From the NCBI RefSeq assembly GCF_001653515.1, contig NZ_LYOY01000051.1, positions 248,001 through 312,000 of the forward strand: a stretch of DNA of 64,000 nucleotides, written 5' to 3'. A model generated the notes under the pieces. That model did no database searches, had not been told where the DNA came from, and worked only from the letters and a program-made list of their open reading frames with translations. The position numbers and the translations under genes were made by a program. Shown here one piece after another: positions 1 through 8,718 of the stretch (position 1 is its first letter; each line of letters begins with the position of its first letter). The DNA is from Streptomyces sp. ERV7 (lineage in GTDB: Bacteria > Actinomycetota > Actinomycetes > Streptomycetales > Streptomycetaceae).

Positions 1-112
1 GACTTCGATCCATCGCAGCCCCACCTCCTCCGGCCGGTCCCCCGTGAGGGACTTCCTGCTGCCCTGAACAGCGGCCAAGACTATCAGCCGGCGCAAGTGT
101 CAAGTCCGTACT

Positions 113-139
113 TTGCTCGTTCGATACGGCTTCTATGCT
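113..139 (+). promoter_or_regulatory. Candidate promoter giving a leaderless transcript
   Basis: TTGCTC at 113-118 and TATGCT at 134-139 are separated by 15 bases, shorter than ideal. The -10 box ends six bases before the ATG at 146, so transcription would start at or next to the start codon. No Shine-Dalgarno sequence precedes that ATG. Leaderless mRNAs are common in Streptomyces. The assignment rests on motif matching only. Confidence 0.45.
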
Positions 140-145
140 CAACTC

Positions 146-730
146 ATGGTTGATGTTCTTGCTCTCGTCGAGGCCAGGCTGCGTACCGCCCTCGGTGAAC
201 CGGACGCGCGCGCCGCGGTGACCTTCCTCGGCACGGACCGCGTCGAGGTGCTGCGCTTCGCCGACGGGGACATCGTCCGCTACGCCACGCTCGGCATGTC
301 GGCGCAGCCCATGACCGACCCGGCCGCCGCTCTCGCCGACCCGGTCAAGGGTCCGCGCGCCGAGCTGGTCCTGTCCGTACGGGCCGCTCTCGCCGACACG
401 GACAAGGTGCTGCGCCCGCTCGCCGTCCTCGCCTCCACCCCGCAGGTCGAGGGCGTGGTGGTGGCCCCCGGCGCCTCGCTCGACATCGGGGAACCGCTGT
501 GGCCCGGGGCGCCGTTCGCCTCGGTCCTGGTCGCGGAGCCGGGCGGGCTGGTCGAGGACCTGGAGCTCGACGACCCGATGGAGCCGGTCCGCTTCCTGCC
601 GCTGCTGCCGATGACGGCCAACGAGGCGGCCTGGAAGCGGGTGCACGGGGCGCAGCAGCTGGAGGAGCGCTGGCTGGCCAACGGGACGGATCTGCGCGAT
701 CCGCTGCGTACGTCTGTGCGGCTCGACTAG
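146..730 (+). CDS. Suppressor-of-fused (SUFU) domain protein
   Basis: This encodes 194 residues of a soluble protein that I recognise as the bacterial suppressor-of-fused family conserved in Streptomyces. The molecular role in bacteria is not established; the domain is known in other bacteria from immunity-type proteins. Family-typical stretches are the central EPLWPGAPF and, near the C-terminus, LPLLPMTANEAAWKR. The ATG at 146 is chosen over the GTG-like upstream position because homologues begin MVDVL and a -10 box lies just upstream. There is no signal peptide or membrane segment. The next gene is on the same strand after about 90 bases. Confidence 0.8.
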   Translation: MVDVLALVEARLRTALGEPDARAAVTFLGTDRVEVLRFADGDIVRYATLGMSAQPMTDPAAALADPVKGPRAELVLSVRAALADTDKVLRPLAVLASTPQVEGVVVAPGASLDIGEPLWPGAPFASVLVAEPGGLVEDLELDDPMEPVRFLPLLPMTANEAAWKRVHGAQQLEERWLANGTDLRDPLRTSVRLD

Positions 731-819
731 CCCGGGAGCCCTCGCCCGCCCCTGTTGCCACACGCCGACCGGGTGATCGTCCTTGACGCGGCGCGGGACG
801 GGGAGGACCGTTGGCATGT

Positions 820-1458
820 ATGAGGGGCGAACCCAGTTGCCCGAAGTGCGGAGGCCGGGTCAGGGCGCCCGGTCTCTTTGCCGACACCTGGCAGTGCGAC
901 ATCCACGGGACGGTGCACCCGCTGCAGCCGGTGGTCCCCCCGAGCGTCGAGGCGCTCGGCGTCGTGGTGCACCGGGCGAAGGTGCCCGTCTGGATGCCGT
1001 GGCCGCTGCCGATCGGCTGGCTCTTCACGGGTGTGGCGTGCGCGGGCGACGACCGCAGCGGCGGCCGCGCGACCGCCGTGGCCTGCTCGGGCCCCGGACC
1101 GCTCGGCGGCATCGGTGAGCTGCTGCTCGTGGCGGAGGAGCTGGGCGTCGGCCTCGGCGCCCGGTACGCGGGCATCGACGGCCCCGACCCCGGCCCGTAC
1201 ATGAGCGTCGACAAACCCCCGCAGGCCAAGGTCCTCGCGGCCGGGCGCCCCACCCCGCTCTGGCACGTGACCGGCACGCCCGACGACCGCGCGGTCTTCG
1301 CGGGCGAGGCCCGCGGCCTGTGGCTGTGGGCGATCCTGTGGCCCGAGCAGTCCGGTCTGCTGCTCTACGACGAGCTGGTCCTCACCGATCTGCGCGACGC
1401 GGGCGCCGAGGTCGAACTGGTGCCGTGCGGGGCGCTGTCGCCCCGGATCCTGTCGTGA
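820..1458 (+). CDS. Conserved zinc-ribbon-like protein (DUF6758 type)
   Basis: The product has 212 residues. It starts MRGEPSCPKCGGRV, and CPKC together with a later Cys and His (WQCDIHG) looks like a small zinc ribbon at residues 6-30. The rest is a mixed alpha/beta body rich in Trp and Pro (VPVWMPWPLPIGW) with no catalytic motif I know. It resembles the DUF6758 family found across Streptomyces; function unknown. The ATG at 820 is preferred because homologues start there; an in-frame TTG at 811 is possible. GGGAGGA at 801-807 is the nearest ribosome-binding sequence. The PHP gene follows about 120 bases downstream. Confidence 0.75.
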   Translation: MRGEPSCPKCGGRVRAPGLFADTWQCDIHGTVHPLQPVVPPSVEALGVVVHRAKVPVWMPWPLPIGWLFTGVACAGDDRSGGRATAVACSGPGPLGGIGELLLVAEELGVGLGARYAGIDGPDPGPYMSVDKPPQAKVLAAGRPTPLWHVTGTPDDRAVFAGEARGLWLWAILWPEQSGLLLYDELVLTDLRDAGAEVELVPCGALSPRILS

Positions 1459-1577
1459 CGCGCGCGTGGCCGGGCGCCCCGAGTGCGGTGACCGCCACAG
1501 CCGTTGCGGGCGGGACAGGGGCTACGCGCAGTTATCCTTGATTGTCCCCTGTCAGCCCCTACGCCCTGGAGCCACGC

Positions 1578-2441
1578 GTGCGCATCGATCTGCACACCCA
1601 CTCCACGGCGTCCGACGGCACGGACACCCCGGCCGAGCTGGTCCGCAACGCGGCCGCCGCCGGTCTCGACGTCATCGCGCTCACCGACCACGACACCACC
1701 CGCGGTCACGCGGAGGCGACGGCGGCGCTGCCCGCCGGTCTGACCCTGGTGACCGGCGCCGAGCTCTCCTGCCGTGTCGACGGCATCGGGCTGCACATGC
1801 TGGCGTACCTCTTCGACCCCGAGGAGGCGGAGCTGGCGCGCGAGCGCGAGCTGGTCCGCGACGACCGGGTGCCGCGCGCCCGGGGGATGGTCGCCAAGCT
1901 CCAGGAGCTGGGCGTCCCGGTCACCTGGGACCAGGTGGCGCGGATCGCGGGCGACGGCTCCATCGGCCGTCCGCACGTCGCCGAGGCGATGGTCGAGCTG
2001 GGCGTCGTCGGCTCGGTGTCCGAGGCGTTCGTGCCCGAGTGGCTGGCGGACGGCGGACGCGCGTACGTCGGCAAGCACGAGCTCGACCCGTTCGACGCGA
2101 TCCGGCTGGTCAAGGCCGCCGGCGGGGTCACCGTCTTCGCCCACCCGCTCGCCGTCAAGCGCGGCCGGGTCGTGCCCGAGACGGTCATAGCCGAGCTCGC
2201 CTCGGCCGGCCTCGACGGCATCGAGGTCGACCACACCGACCACGACGCGCCCACGCGCGCGAGGCTGCGCGGTCTGGCCGCCGAGCTCGGTCTGCTGACC
2301 ACCGGCTCCAGCGACTACCACGGTGGCCGCAAGGCCGTGCGGCTCGGGGAGTGCACCACCGACCCCGAGATCTACGGCGAGATCACCCGCCGTGCGACGG
2401 GCGCGTTCCCCGTCCCGGGCGCGGGCGGAACCGGCCGCTAG
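1578..2441 (+). CDS. PHP-domain phosphoesterase
   Basis: This 287-residue protein belongs to the PHP (polymerase and histidinol phosphatase) metal-dependent phosphoesterases. The four metal-binding motifs are visible: HTHS at the N-terminus (MRIDLHTHS), LTDHDTT near residue 45, HPLA near residue 190 and SDYHGG near residue 250. Stand-alone members include 3',5'-nucleoside bisphosphate phosphatases (TrpH/RnaAM-like), a plausible activity here. The start is the GTG at 1578, which gives the canonical N-terminal HxH; the open frame extends upstream without similarity. It is followed by marC after a 99-base gap, possibly on the same transcript. Confidence 0.85.
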   Translation: MRIDLHTHSTASDGTDTPAELVRNAAAAGLDVIALTDHDTTRGHAEATAALPAGLTLVTGAELSCRVDGIGLHMLAYLFDPEEAELARERELVRDDRVPRARGMVAKLQELGVPVTWDQVARIAGDGSIGRPHVAEAMVELGVVGSVSEAFVPEWLADGGRAYVGKHELDPFDAIRLVKAAGGVTVFAHPLAVKRGRVVPETVIAELASAGLDGIEVDHTDHDAPTRARLRGLAAELGLLTTGSSDYHGGRKAVRLGECTTDPEIYGEITRRATGAFPVPGAGGTGR

Positions 2442-2540
2442 CCCAGGGCCGCGGCCCTTTCGCATCTCCTCCCCGGGAGGACTCCGCCCGGCGGGGTCCC
2501 CCTTCTGCTCCGTACACCCCTCTTCCTGCAAGGCACCACC

Positions 2541-3146
2541 GTGTTCGACGCTGCCGTCTTCGGCTCCCTGTTCCTCACCCTCTTCGTCATCATGGATCCC
2601 CCCGGGATCACACCGATCTTCCTCGCGCTCACCTCCGGCCGCCCCGCCAAGGTGCAGCGCAAGATGGCCTGGCAGGCCGCTGCCGTCGCCCTCGGTGTGA
2701 TCACCGTGTTCGGTCTGGTGGGCAACCAGATCCTGGCGTATCTGCACATCGACGTCCCCGCGCTGATGATCGCGGGCGGTCTGCTCCTCCTGCTCATCGC
2801 GCTCGACCTGCTCACCGGCAAGATGGAGGAGCCGAAGCAGACCAAGGACGTCAATGTGGCGCTGGTGCCGCTGGGCATGCCGCTGCTCGCCGGGCCCGGC
2901 GCGATCGTCCAGGTGATCCTGGCGGTCCAGAACCACGACACGTTCGGCGGACAGGTCGCGGTCTGGGCGGCGATCCTGGCGATGCACATCGTGCTCTGGC
3001 TGGTCATGCGGTACTCGCTGCTGATCATCCGGGTGATCAAGGACGGCGGCGTCGTCCTGGTGACCCGGCTGGCGGGCATGATGCTCTCCGCGCTCGCGGT
3101 GCAGCAGATCATCAACGGCGTCACCCAGGTGATCCAGGGCGCGTAA
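2541..3146 (+). CDS. MarC-family integral membrane protein
   Basis: The product has 201 residues and about six hydrophobic helices. The N-terminal helix contains FVIMDPPGITPIF and the middle contains PLGMPLLAGPGAI, both characteristic of MarC/UPF0056 (NAAT) proteins. The family's transport function is unresolved; the early link to multiple antibiotic resistance in E. coli was not upheld. Translation starts at GTG 2541. A strong hairpin terminator lies just after the stop, so the gene ends a transcription unit. Confidence 0.88.
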   Translation: MFDAAVFGSLFLTLFVIMDPPGITPIFLALTSGRPAKVQRKMAWQAAAVALGVITVFGLVGNQILAYLHIDVPALMIAGGLLLLLIALDLLTGKMEEPKQTKDVNVALVPLGMPLLAGPGAIVQVILAVQNHDTFGGQVAVWAAILAMHIVLWLVMRYSLLIIRVIKDGGVVLVTRLAGMMLSALAVQQIINGVTQVIQGA

Positions 3147-3165
3147 CCCCCACCGGCCCAGCAAA

Positions 3166-3204
3166 AAGCGCCCCCGTGCACCGACGTTCGGTGCGGGGGC
3201 GCTT
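3166..3204 (+). terminator. Intrinsic terminator after marC-family gene
   Basis: The arms AAGCGCCCCC and GGGGGCGCTT pair perfectly. A further five base pairs (GCACC/GGTGC) close a seven-base loop, with a two-base bulge on the left arm. It lies 20 bases past the marC stop and just before the end of the convergent 50-residue ORF, so it may serve both strands. Confidence 0.75.
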
Positions 3205-3233
3205 CGGCTTGCCGCGTAGGAGATCCTTACGCG

Positions 3234-3386
3234 TTACGAAGCCGAGCTTTCGGCCGGGCGGATGTAGATGCGCTGGCCGATTGCGGCGGCCTGCTGCACG
3301 ATCCGGTTGACGGAGGCGGCGTCCACGACGGTGCTGTCCACGGCGGAGCCGTCGACGTCGTTGAGGCGCATGATTTCGAAGCGCAT
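3234..3386 (-). CDS. Conserved 50-residue Streptomyces protein
   Basis: A 50-residue ORF reads from the ATG at 3386 to a TAA at 3234. It begins MRFEIMRLNDVDG and ends IYIRPAESSAS. A ribosome-binding sequence AAGGGAGAA lies seven bases before the ATG. Codon use is typical for the region (G/C in most third positions). I recall near-identical short proteins in many Streptomyces genomes, but I know no function. There is no signal peptide, membrane segment or cysteine. It is transcribed divergently from the NYN-domain gene across a 197-base spacer. Confidence 0.75.
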   Translation of the reverse strand: MRFEIMRLNDVDGSAVDSTVVDAASVNRIVQQAAAIGQRIYIRPAESSAS

Positions 3387-3583
3387 GGCTTCTCCCTTCG
3401 TCTGATCCTCCTGAAGGAGAACTACTGGTACTGGTGCGCGGGGGACTCAGCCCCGTTACGACTGGTACAACGGGTTGCCCTTGGCAAACATTCCCTACGC
3501 TAAGGAAATTTTTTCACGAACTAAATACTGGCAGGTAAGGCACCGGTTGTGTGGGGTCGCTCACGCCACCGAGAATGAGGGCA

Positions 3584-4537
3584 ATGAGCGAACCAGGCGA
3601 CATCCCAGGCATCTCCGACGGCCCGAGCGACCCGGCCGACCCGGGCGCGTCCACCGTGTCCGACATCGCCGTACGGCTGGAGCGCACCAACCAGCTGCTG
3701 CGGCGGATGCTGGCCGAGGTGGCGAAGACGCCCTCCACCCACGCGATCTTCGTGGACGCGGGCTATGTGTACGCGGCGGCGGGCCTCCTGGTCGCCGGGA
3801 CGGAGGACCGGCGGTCCTTCGACCTCGACGCCGAGGGGCTGATCGAGGCCTTCATCGACAAGGCGCGCACGATCTTCGCGGACAGCCGGCTGCTCCGTGT
3901 GTACTGGTACGACGGCGCGCGCCGGCGCATCCACACCGCCGAGCAGCAGTCGATCGCCGAGCTGCCGGACGTGAAGGTGCGCCTCGGCAACCTCAACGCC
4001 AACAACCAGCAGAAGGGCGTCGACTCACTGATCCGCTCCGACCTGGAGTCCCTCGCCCGGCACCGCGCCATCAGCGACGCGGCGCTCATCGGCGGCGACG
4101 AGGACCTGGTCTCGGCGGTCGAGGCGGCGCAGGGGTACGGCGCGCGGGTCCACCTCTGGGGCATCGAGGCGGCGGAGGGGCGCAACCAGGCGGAGCCGCT
4201 GCTGTGGGAGGTCGACAGCCAGCGCACGTTCGACCTGGACTTCTGCAAGCCGTACGTCACCCGGCGGCCGGTGACGATGTACGAGGACAGCGGGCCCGCG
4301 CCGACGCGGGACGATGTGCGGTTCGTGGGGGCGCAGATCGCGGCGACGTGGCTGTCGGAGCGGGGGCGCGCGGCGCTGGCGCAGCTGCTCCCCGGGCACC
4401 CGTACCTGCCCGGCCCGGTGGACCAGGACCTCCTGGTCGAGGCGGAACGCCTGCTGCAGCGGTCGCTGCGGGGGCACGCGGATTTGCGGCGGGCGCTGCG
4501 GGACGGGTTTTGGCAGCACCTTCAGTCGCAGTACTGA
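3584..4537 (+). CDS. NYN-domain (PIN-like) ribonuclease family protein
   Basis: This 317-residue protein has a NYN/LabA-like fold from about residue 45 to 220. Acidic residues expected at the nuclease centre are visible in AIFVDAGYVYAA, in GVDSLIRSDL and in ALIGGDEDLVSAVE, the typical Asp distribution of NYN nucleases. The N-terminal 25 residues are Pro/Asp-rich and probably disordered; the C-terminal 80 residues are helical. Substrate is unknown; RNA is most likely by family. I chose the ATG at 3584 (MSEPGD); an in-frame ATG at 3575 and GTG at 3551 also exist. Confidence 0.8.
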   Translation: MSEPGDIPGISDGPSDPADPGASTVSDIAVRLERTNQLLRRMLAEVAKTPSTHAIFVDAGYVYAAAGLLVAGTEDRRSFDLDAEGLIEAFIDKARTIFADSRLLRVYWYDGARRRIHTAEQQSIAELPDVKVRLGNLNANNQQKGVDSLIRSDLESLARHRAISDAALIGGDEDLVSAVEAAQGYGARVHLWGIEAAEGRNQAEPLLWEVDSQRTFDLDFCKPYVTRRPVTMYEDSGPAPTRDDVRFVGAQIAATWLSERGRAALAQLLPGHPYLPGPVDQDLLVEAERLLQRSLRGHADLRRALRDGFWQHLQSQY

Positions 4538-5091
4538 GCGCTCGGTGGGGTGCCCGGACTTTGCCCGCGGGCCGGTGGGGGCTGGGCGCGGTCCCCAGCG
4601 CCCCTTCTTGGCCGGACTTCACCTTGCGGCCGGTGGGTGGCTGGTCGCGCAGTTCCCCGCGCCCCTGAACCCTCTGGATCCGCGGACCGTGCTCGCTTCT
4701 CGCGCAGTTCCCCGCGCCCCTGAACCCTCTGGATCCGCGGGCCGTGGGTGGCTGGTCGCGCAGTTCCCCGCGCCCCTAAAGGAACGATCGGGGCTCCGCC
4801 CCGGAGCCCGCTCCTCAAGCGCCGGAGGGGCTGGATGCGCAGCCGCAGGGGCCGCATCGCTGCCGCCCGAGGGGCTGGAAGCACCTGGAGCCGGGATGCC
4901 TAAGGGGCGCGGGGACTGCGCGACCAGCCCCCACCGGCCCGCAGTCAAAGACCCGCCTCCCCCGGAGGGCCTCGCGGGGAACTGCGCGACCAGCCCCCAC
5001 CGGCCTGCAGTTAAAACCACGCCCCCCGGAGGGGCGGGCCCCCACCGGCCCTCGGGTAAAGAACACGCCCCCGGAGGGGCCCGGCAACCCG
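4538..5091. repeat. Intergenic cluster of a dispersed GC-rich repeat
   Basis: There is no credible gene in this 554-base gap between the NYN gene and the convergent NADAR gene. It contains at least five copies of a unit centred on GCGCAGTTCCCCGCGCCCCT. Direct copies cover about 4630-4685, 4690-4741 and 4744-4780; inverted copies cover about 4903-4944 and 4978-5010. Two direct copies share a longer tail ending CTGAACCCTCTGGATCCGCGG minus its last base. Inverted copies could fold back on the direct ones to form large hairpins, so the block may act as a bidirectional terminator. This motif is common between Streptomyces genes. Confidence 0.8.
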
Positions 5092-5670
5092 TTAGCCGGT
5101 TCGTAGGCGTTCGCGTGTTTCCATCAGCGCGAAGCCCAGGAGGTTCTGGCCGCGCCAGTTCGCCGGGTCCGATGCCTCGGGGGCGTCCGCCGCGAGGCCT
5201 ATGCCCCAGATGCGGTCCAGGGGGCTCGCCTCCACCAGGACGCGGGTGCCTGTGGAGAGCAGGTAGGTCCTGAGCGCGGTGGACCCGCCGAACTTGTGGA
5301 CGCTTCCGGTCACCACGATCCCGTACCGCTCCCGCCTCCACACCTCCTCGTCGAAGCCGCGGACCAGTCGGCCCGCGTTCTTCGCCTCGGCCGGGGTGCT
5401 GGCCGTGAGGGCGGCCCGCTCCGCCTCCGGGTCGGCGAACAGGCGGGCCTTGGACGCCATCATCCAGTGCTCGGCCGTCGCGTACTCCACTCCGTCCACC
5501 GTGAACGGCGACGGCCACCACTGGCTGAAACAGCTCGGTCCGAGTGTCCCGTCACGGCGGGGCGCATGGCCCCAGAAGTGCAGGAACTCGACCCTTTCAC
5601 CATCCTTGACCTGCGCGATCAAATTGTCGATCTTCTCCATACACGCGAGTCTGGCATCCGCCACTGACAC
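5092..5670 (-). CDS. NADAR-family (YbiA-like) protein
   Basis: The product has 192 residues from the GTG at 5670, or 182 from the ATG at 5640, which homologues favour. It carries the NADAR signature: FSQWWPSPFTVDGVEYATAEHW-type motif near the N-terminus, KARLF, and WGIGLAADAP with NLLGFALM at the end. NADAR proteins act on ADP-ribose derivatives; E. coli YbiA hydrolyses N-glycosidic bonds of early riboflavin intermediates, and other members remove ADP-ribose from guanine. Which substrate applies here cannot be told. ACGGAG just upstream of 5670 could serve the GTG start. The gene diverges from the aldehyde dehydrogenase operon. Confidence 0.82.
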   Translation of the reverse strand: MSVADARLACMEKIDNLIAQVKDGERVEFLHFWGHAPRRDGTLGPSCFSQWWPSPFTVDGVEYATAEHWMMASKARLFADPEAERAALTASTPAEAKNAGRLVRGFDEEVWRRERYGIVVTGSVHKFGGSTALRTYLLSTGTRVLVEASPLDRIWGIGLAADAPEASDPANWRGQNLLGFALMETRERLRTG

Positions 5671-5735
5671 TCCGTACGGGTATTTACGGCCTGACCCGAC
5701 ACATGGTCGACAGATTTCGTCGCGTAACCAAAAGG

Positions 5736-5756
5736 CAACAACGGAATCACTTGTTG
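5736..5756. promoter_or_regulatory. Inverted repeat upstream of the polyamine genes
   Basis: CAACAA (5736-5741) and TTGTTG (5751-5756) form a six-base inverted repeat with a nine-base spacer. It sits in the only divergent spacer upstream of the aldehyde dehydrogenase and transporter genes, 57 bases before the likely start. An operator for a polyamine-responsive regulator is possible, but no known consensus was matched. Confidence 0.3.
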
Positions 5757-5812
5757 GTCAGATGCCGCTCTGTCAGGATCGGCACTCAAATCGAGCTGGA
5801 GCTACGGAGACC

Positions 5813-7339
5813 GTGAGCGAGATGGGCAACAGCAACAGCAGTCGCTTCCCGGCGCAGGACCGTTTCGAAGGCGGCGCCCAGTACATCGGCGGGCGCCTCG
5901 CGCCCGGCACCTCCGGGCGCAAGCAGGACGTCGTCGACCCTGCCACGGGGCAGGGGGTGTACACGTACGAGCTGGCCGGCGCAGGCGACGTGGACGCCGC
6001 CGTCGCGGCCGCGAAGGACGCGTTCCCGGGCTGGTCCGGCGCCACCCCCGCCGAACGCTCCGACGCCCTGCACCGCTTCGCCGCCGTCCTCGCCGACCGC
6101 GCGGAGGAGTTCGCGCAGGCCGAGTCCCTCCAGTGCGGCAAGCCGATCAAGCTCAGCCGGGAGTTCGACGTCCCGGGGACCGTCGACAACACCGCGTTCT
6201 TCGCCGGCGCCGCCCGCCATCTCCAGGGGCAGTCCGCCGGGGAGTACTCGGGCGACCACACCTCGTACGTCCGCCGCGAGGCCATCGGCGTCGTCGGCTC
6301 CATCGCGCCCTGGAACTACCCGCTCCAGATGGCCGCCTGGAAGGTCCTCCCGGCGATCGCCGCAGGCAACACCATCGTCCTCAAGCCCGCCGAGATCACC
6401 CCGCTGACCTCGTTGCTGTTCGCCGAGGCCGCGACCGCCGCCGGGATTCCGGACGGGGTCCTCAACATCGTCTCGGGAGCCGGGCGGGACGCCGGCGAGC
6501 ACCTCGTGGGCCACCCCGACGTCGTCATGACCTCCTTCACCGGGTCCACCGCCGTCGGCAAGCGCGTCGCCGAGATCGCCACCGCGACCGTCAAGCGGAC
6601 CCATCTGGAGCTCGGCGGCAAGGCGCCGTTCGTCGTCTTCGACGACGCCGACCTGGAGGCCGCCGTCCACGGCGCGGTCGCCGCCTCCCTCATCAACTCC
6701 GGCCAGGACTGCACCGCCGCCACGCGCGCGTACGTACAGCGGCCGTTGTACGACGCCTTCGTGGCCGGGGTCGCCGATCTGATGGCGACCGTCCGGGTCG
6801 GCGACCCCTTCGACCCCGCCACCGATCTGGGCCCGCTGATCAGCCACGTCCACCGCGACCGCGTCGCCGGGTTCGTGGAGCGCGCCCGCTCCTACGCCCG
6901 GATCGTCACCGGTGGCGCGGCCCCGAAGGGGGAGGGCGCCTTCTACCTGCCGACGCTCGTCGCCGACGCGCCGCAGGGCAGTGAGGTCGTCCAGTCCGAG
7001 ATCTTCGGGCCGGTGCTCGCCGTGCTGCCCTTCGACTCCGACGAGGAGGGCATCCGGCTCGCCAACGACACCCCGTACGGTCTCGCCGCCTCCGCGTGGA
7101 GCCGGGACGTCTACCGGACGGGCCGTGCCACCCGGGAGATCAAGGCCGGGTGCGTCTGGGTCAACGACCACATTCCGATCATCAGCGAGATGCCGCACGG
7201 CGGCTATAAGGCGAGCGGCTACGGAAAGGACATGTCGGCGTACTCGTTCGAGGAGTACACGCAGGTCAAGCATGTGATGTATGACAACACGGCGGTCGCC
7301 GCGAAGGACTGGCACCGCACGATCTTCGGGGACCGATAA
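5813..7339 (+). CDS. NAD-dependent aldehyde dehydrogenase, likely gamma-aminobutyraldehyde or gamma-glutamyl-aminobutyraldehyde type
   Basis: This is a full-length aldehyde dehydrogenase of about 508 residues. The NAD-binding region contains APWNYPLQMAAWK and the motif FTGSTAVGK. The catalytic Glu is in LELGGKAPF and the nucleophilic Cys (about residue 300) is in GQDCTAATR. It is most like the enzymes that oxidise 4-aminobutyraldehyde or its gamma-glutamyl derivative during putrescine breakdown. The polyamine-type ABC transporter genes follow directly after an 79-base gap, which supports that role. GTG 5813 has GGAGA close by; ATG 5822 is an alternative. Confidence 0.85.
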   Translation: MSEMGNSNSSRFPAQDRFEGGAQYIGGRLAPGTSGRKQDVVDPATGQGVYTYELAGAGDVDAAVAAAKDAFPGWSGATPAERSDALHRFAAVLADRAEEFAQAESLQCGKPIKLSREFDVPGTVDNTAFFAGAARHLQGQSAGEYSGDHTSYVRREAIGVVGSIAPWNYPLQMAAWKVLPAIAAGNTIVLKPAEITPLTSLLFAEAATAAGIPDGVLNIVSGAGRDAGEHLVGHPDVVMTSFTGSTAVGKRVAEIATATVKRTHLELGGKAPFVVFDDADLEAAVHGAVAASLINSGQDCTAATRAYVQRPLYDAFVAGVADLMATVRVGDPFDPATDLGPLISHVHRDRVAGFVERARSYARIVTGGAAPKGEGAFYLPTLVADAPQGSEVVQSEIFGPVLAVLPFDSDEEGIRLANDTPYGLAASAWSRDVYRTGRATREIKAGCVWVNDHIPIISEMPHGGYKASGYGKDMSAYSFEEYTQVKHVMYDNTAVAAKDWHRTIFGDR

Positions 7340-7418
7340 AGCATCCGATCAGCGGCTCCGCCGCGTGGCGGCCGTCCGACCAGCGGCCGCCACCTCCACC
7401 CGAAAGGGCACACAGCGC

Positions 7419-8669
7419 ATGGAGCAGTACGAGCCGGACCGCCTGTCCGGGGCCCAACTGGCCGCCATACAGCGCAGCCTGACCAGCGGCCGGGGCGCCC
7501 TGACCCGCCGTTCGCTGATGCGCGCCACCGGTTTCGGCGCGCTCGCCGTCGGCGGCCTCGCCGGCCTCGCCGGCTGCGGGATCCCGGCCGCCAAGAAGGC
7601 GGGCGGCCAGGCCCCGGCGTCGACGGACCACTCGGCCGAGGAGAAGGTGATCAACTTCTCCAACTGGACCGAGTACATGGACGTCAGCGACGACAAGAAG
7701 CACCGGCCGACCCTGGACGACTTCACCCGGCGGACCGGCATCCAGGTCAAGTACACCGAGGACATCAACGACAACGTCGAGTTCTTCGGCAAGATCAAGC
7801 CGCAGCTCGCGGCCGGGCAGGACATCGGCCGGGACATCATCGTCGTCACCGACTGGCTGGCCGGGCGGCTCATCCGGTTCGGCTGGGCGCAGAAGCTCGA
7901 CGCCTCGAAACTGCCGCACGCCTACGCCAACCTCTCGGCCCCCTTCCGCACCCCCGACTGGGACCCGGGCCGGGCCTACTCGTACCCGTGGACCGGCATC
8001 CCGGCCGTCATCGCGTACAACTCCAAGGCGACCGGCGGCAAGACCGTCGACTCCGTCACCCAGCTGCTCGACGACCCCACCCTCAAGGGCCGGGTGGGCT
8101 TCCTCACCGAGATGCGCGACACCGTCGGCATGACCCTGCTCGACATGGGCAAGGACCCGACGAAGTTCACCGACGCCGACTTCGACGCGGCGATCGGGCG
8201 GCTCCAGAAGGGCGTCGACAAGAAGCAGATCCGGCGCTTCACCGGCAACGACTACACCGGCGACCTCGACAAGGGCGACCTCGCCGCGTGTGTGGCCTGG
8301 GGTGGCGACGTCACCCAGCTGCGCACCGACAACCCGGACATCAAGTACGCGATCCCGGCGGCCGGATACATGCTCTCCAGCGACAACCTGCTGATCCCCG
8401 CGAGGGCCCGGCACCAGTCCAACGCCGAGCGGCTGATCGACTACTACTACGAGCCGCCGGTCGCGGCCAAGCTCGCCGCGTACATCAACTACGTGTGCCC
8501 GGTCGACGGCGTGCGCGAGGAGCTCACCCGGATCGACCCCGAACTGGCCGAGAACACGCTGATCCTGCCCGACAAGGCCATGGCCGCCAAGGCGCACTCC
8601 TTCCGCTCGCTCAGCAGCGAGGAGGAGACCAAGTACGAGGAGAAGTTCGCCAAGCTCATCGGCGCCTGA
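7419..8669 (+). CDS. potD: Polyamine ABC transporter substrate-binding lipoprotein
   Basis: The 416-residue product is a PotD/PotF-like spermidine/putrescine-binding protein. A twin-arginine signal is present: Arg30-Arg31 in LTRRSLMRATGFG, a hydrophobic stretch, then the lipobox LAGC with Cys53. It would therefore be Tat-exported and lipid-anchored outside the membrane. The body has family features such as VINFSNWTEYMD at the mature N-terminus and the late PVDGVREEL. The start is the ATG at 7419; the upstream open frame overlaps the dehydrogenase. It is the first of four transporter genes in one direction. Exact polyamine specificity is inferred from context. Confidence 0.88.
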   Translation: MEQYEPDRLSGAQLAAIQRSLTSGRGALTRRSLMRATGFGALAVGGLAGLAGCGIPAAKKAGGQAPASTDHSAEEKVINFSNWTEYMDVSDDKKHRPTLDDFTRRTGIQVKYTEDINDNVEFFGKIKPQLAAGQDIGRDIIVVTDWLAGRLIRFGWAQKLDASKLPHAYANLSAPFRTPDWDPGRAYSYPWTGIPAVIAYNSKATGGKTVDSVTQLLDDPTLKGRVGFLTEMRDTVGMTLLDMGKDPTKFTDADFDAAIGRLQKGVDKKQIRRFTGNDYTGDLDKGDLAACVAWGGDVTQLRTDNPDIKYAIPAAGYMLSSDNLLIPARARHQSNAERLIDYYYEPPVAAKLAAYINYVCPVDGVREELTRIDPELAENTLILPDKAMAAKAHSFRSLSSEEETKYEEKFAKLIGA

Positions 8670-8718
8670 CCCCTCAATCCCCTCCCCTCGCCCCTCTCCA
8701 CCCCTGGGATCGCAACCC

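Noticed and set aside
1365..3164. Long open frame of 599 residues on the - strand over the PHP and MarC genes
   Set aside because: It is Arg/Asp/Gln-rich low-complexity sequence, antisense to two clearly recognised genes; typical of GC-rich shadow frames.
4630..5010. CRISPR-like array
   Set aside because: Units vary in spacing and orientation, there are no regular spacers and no cas genes; it is an intergenic repeat cluster.
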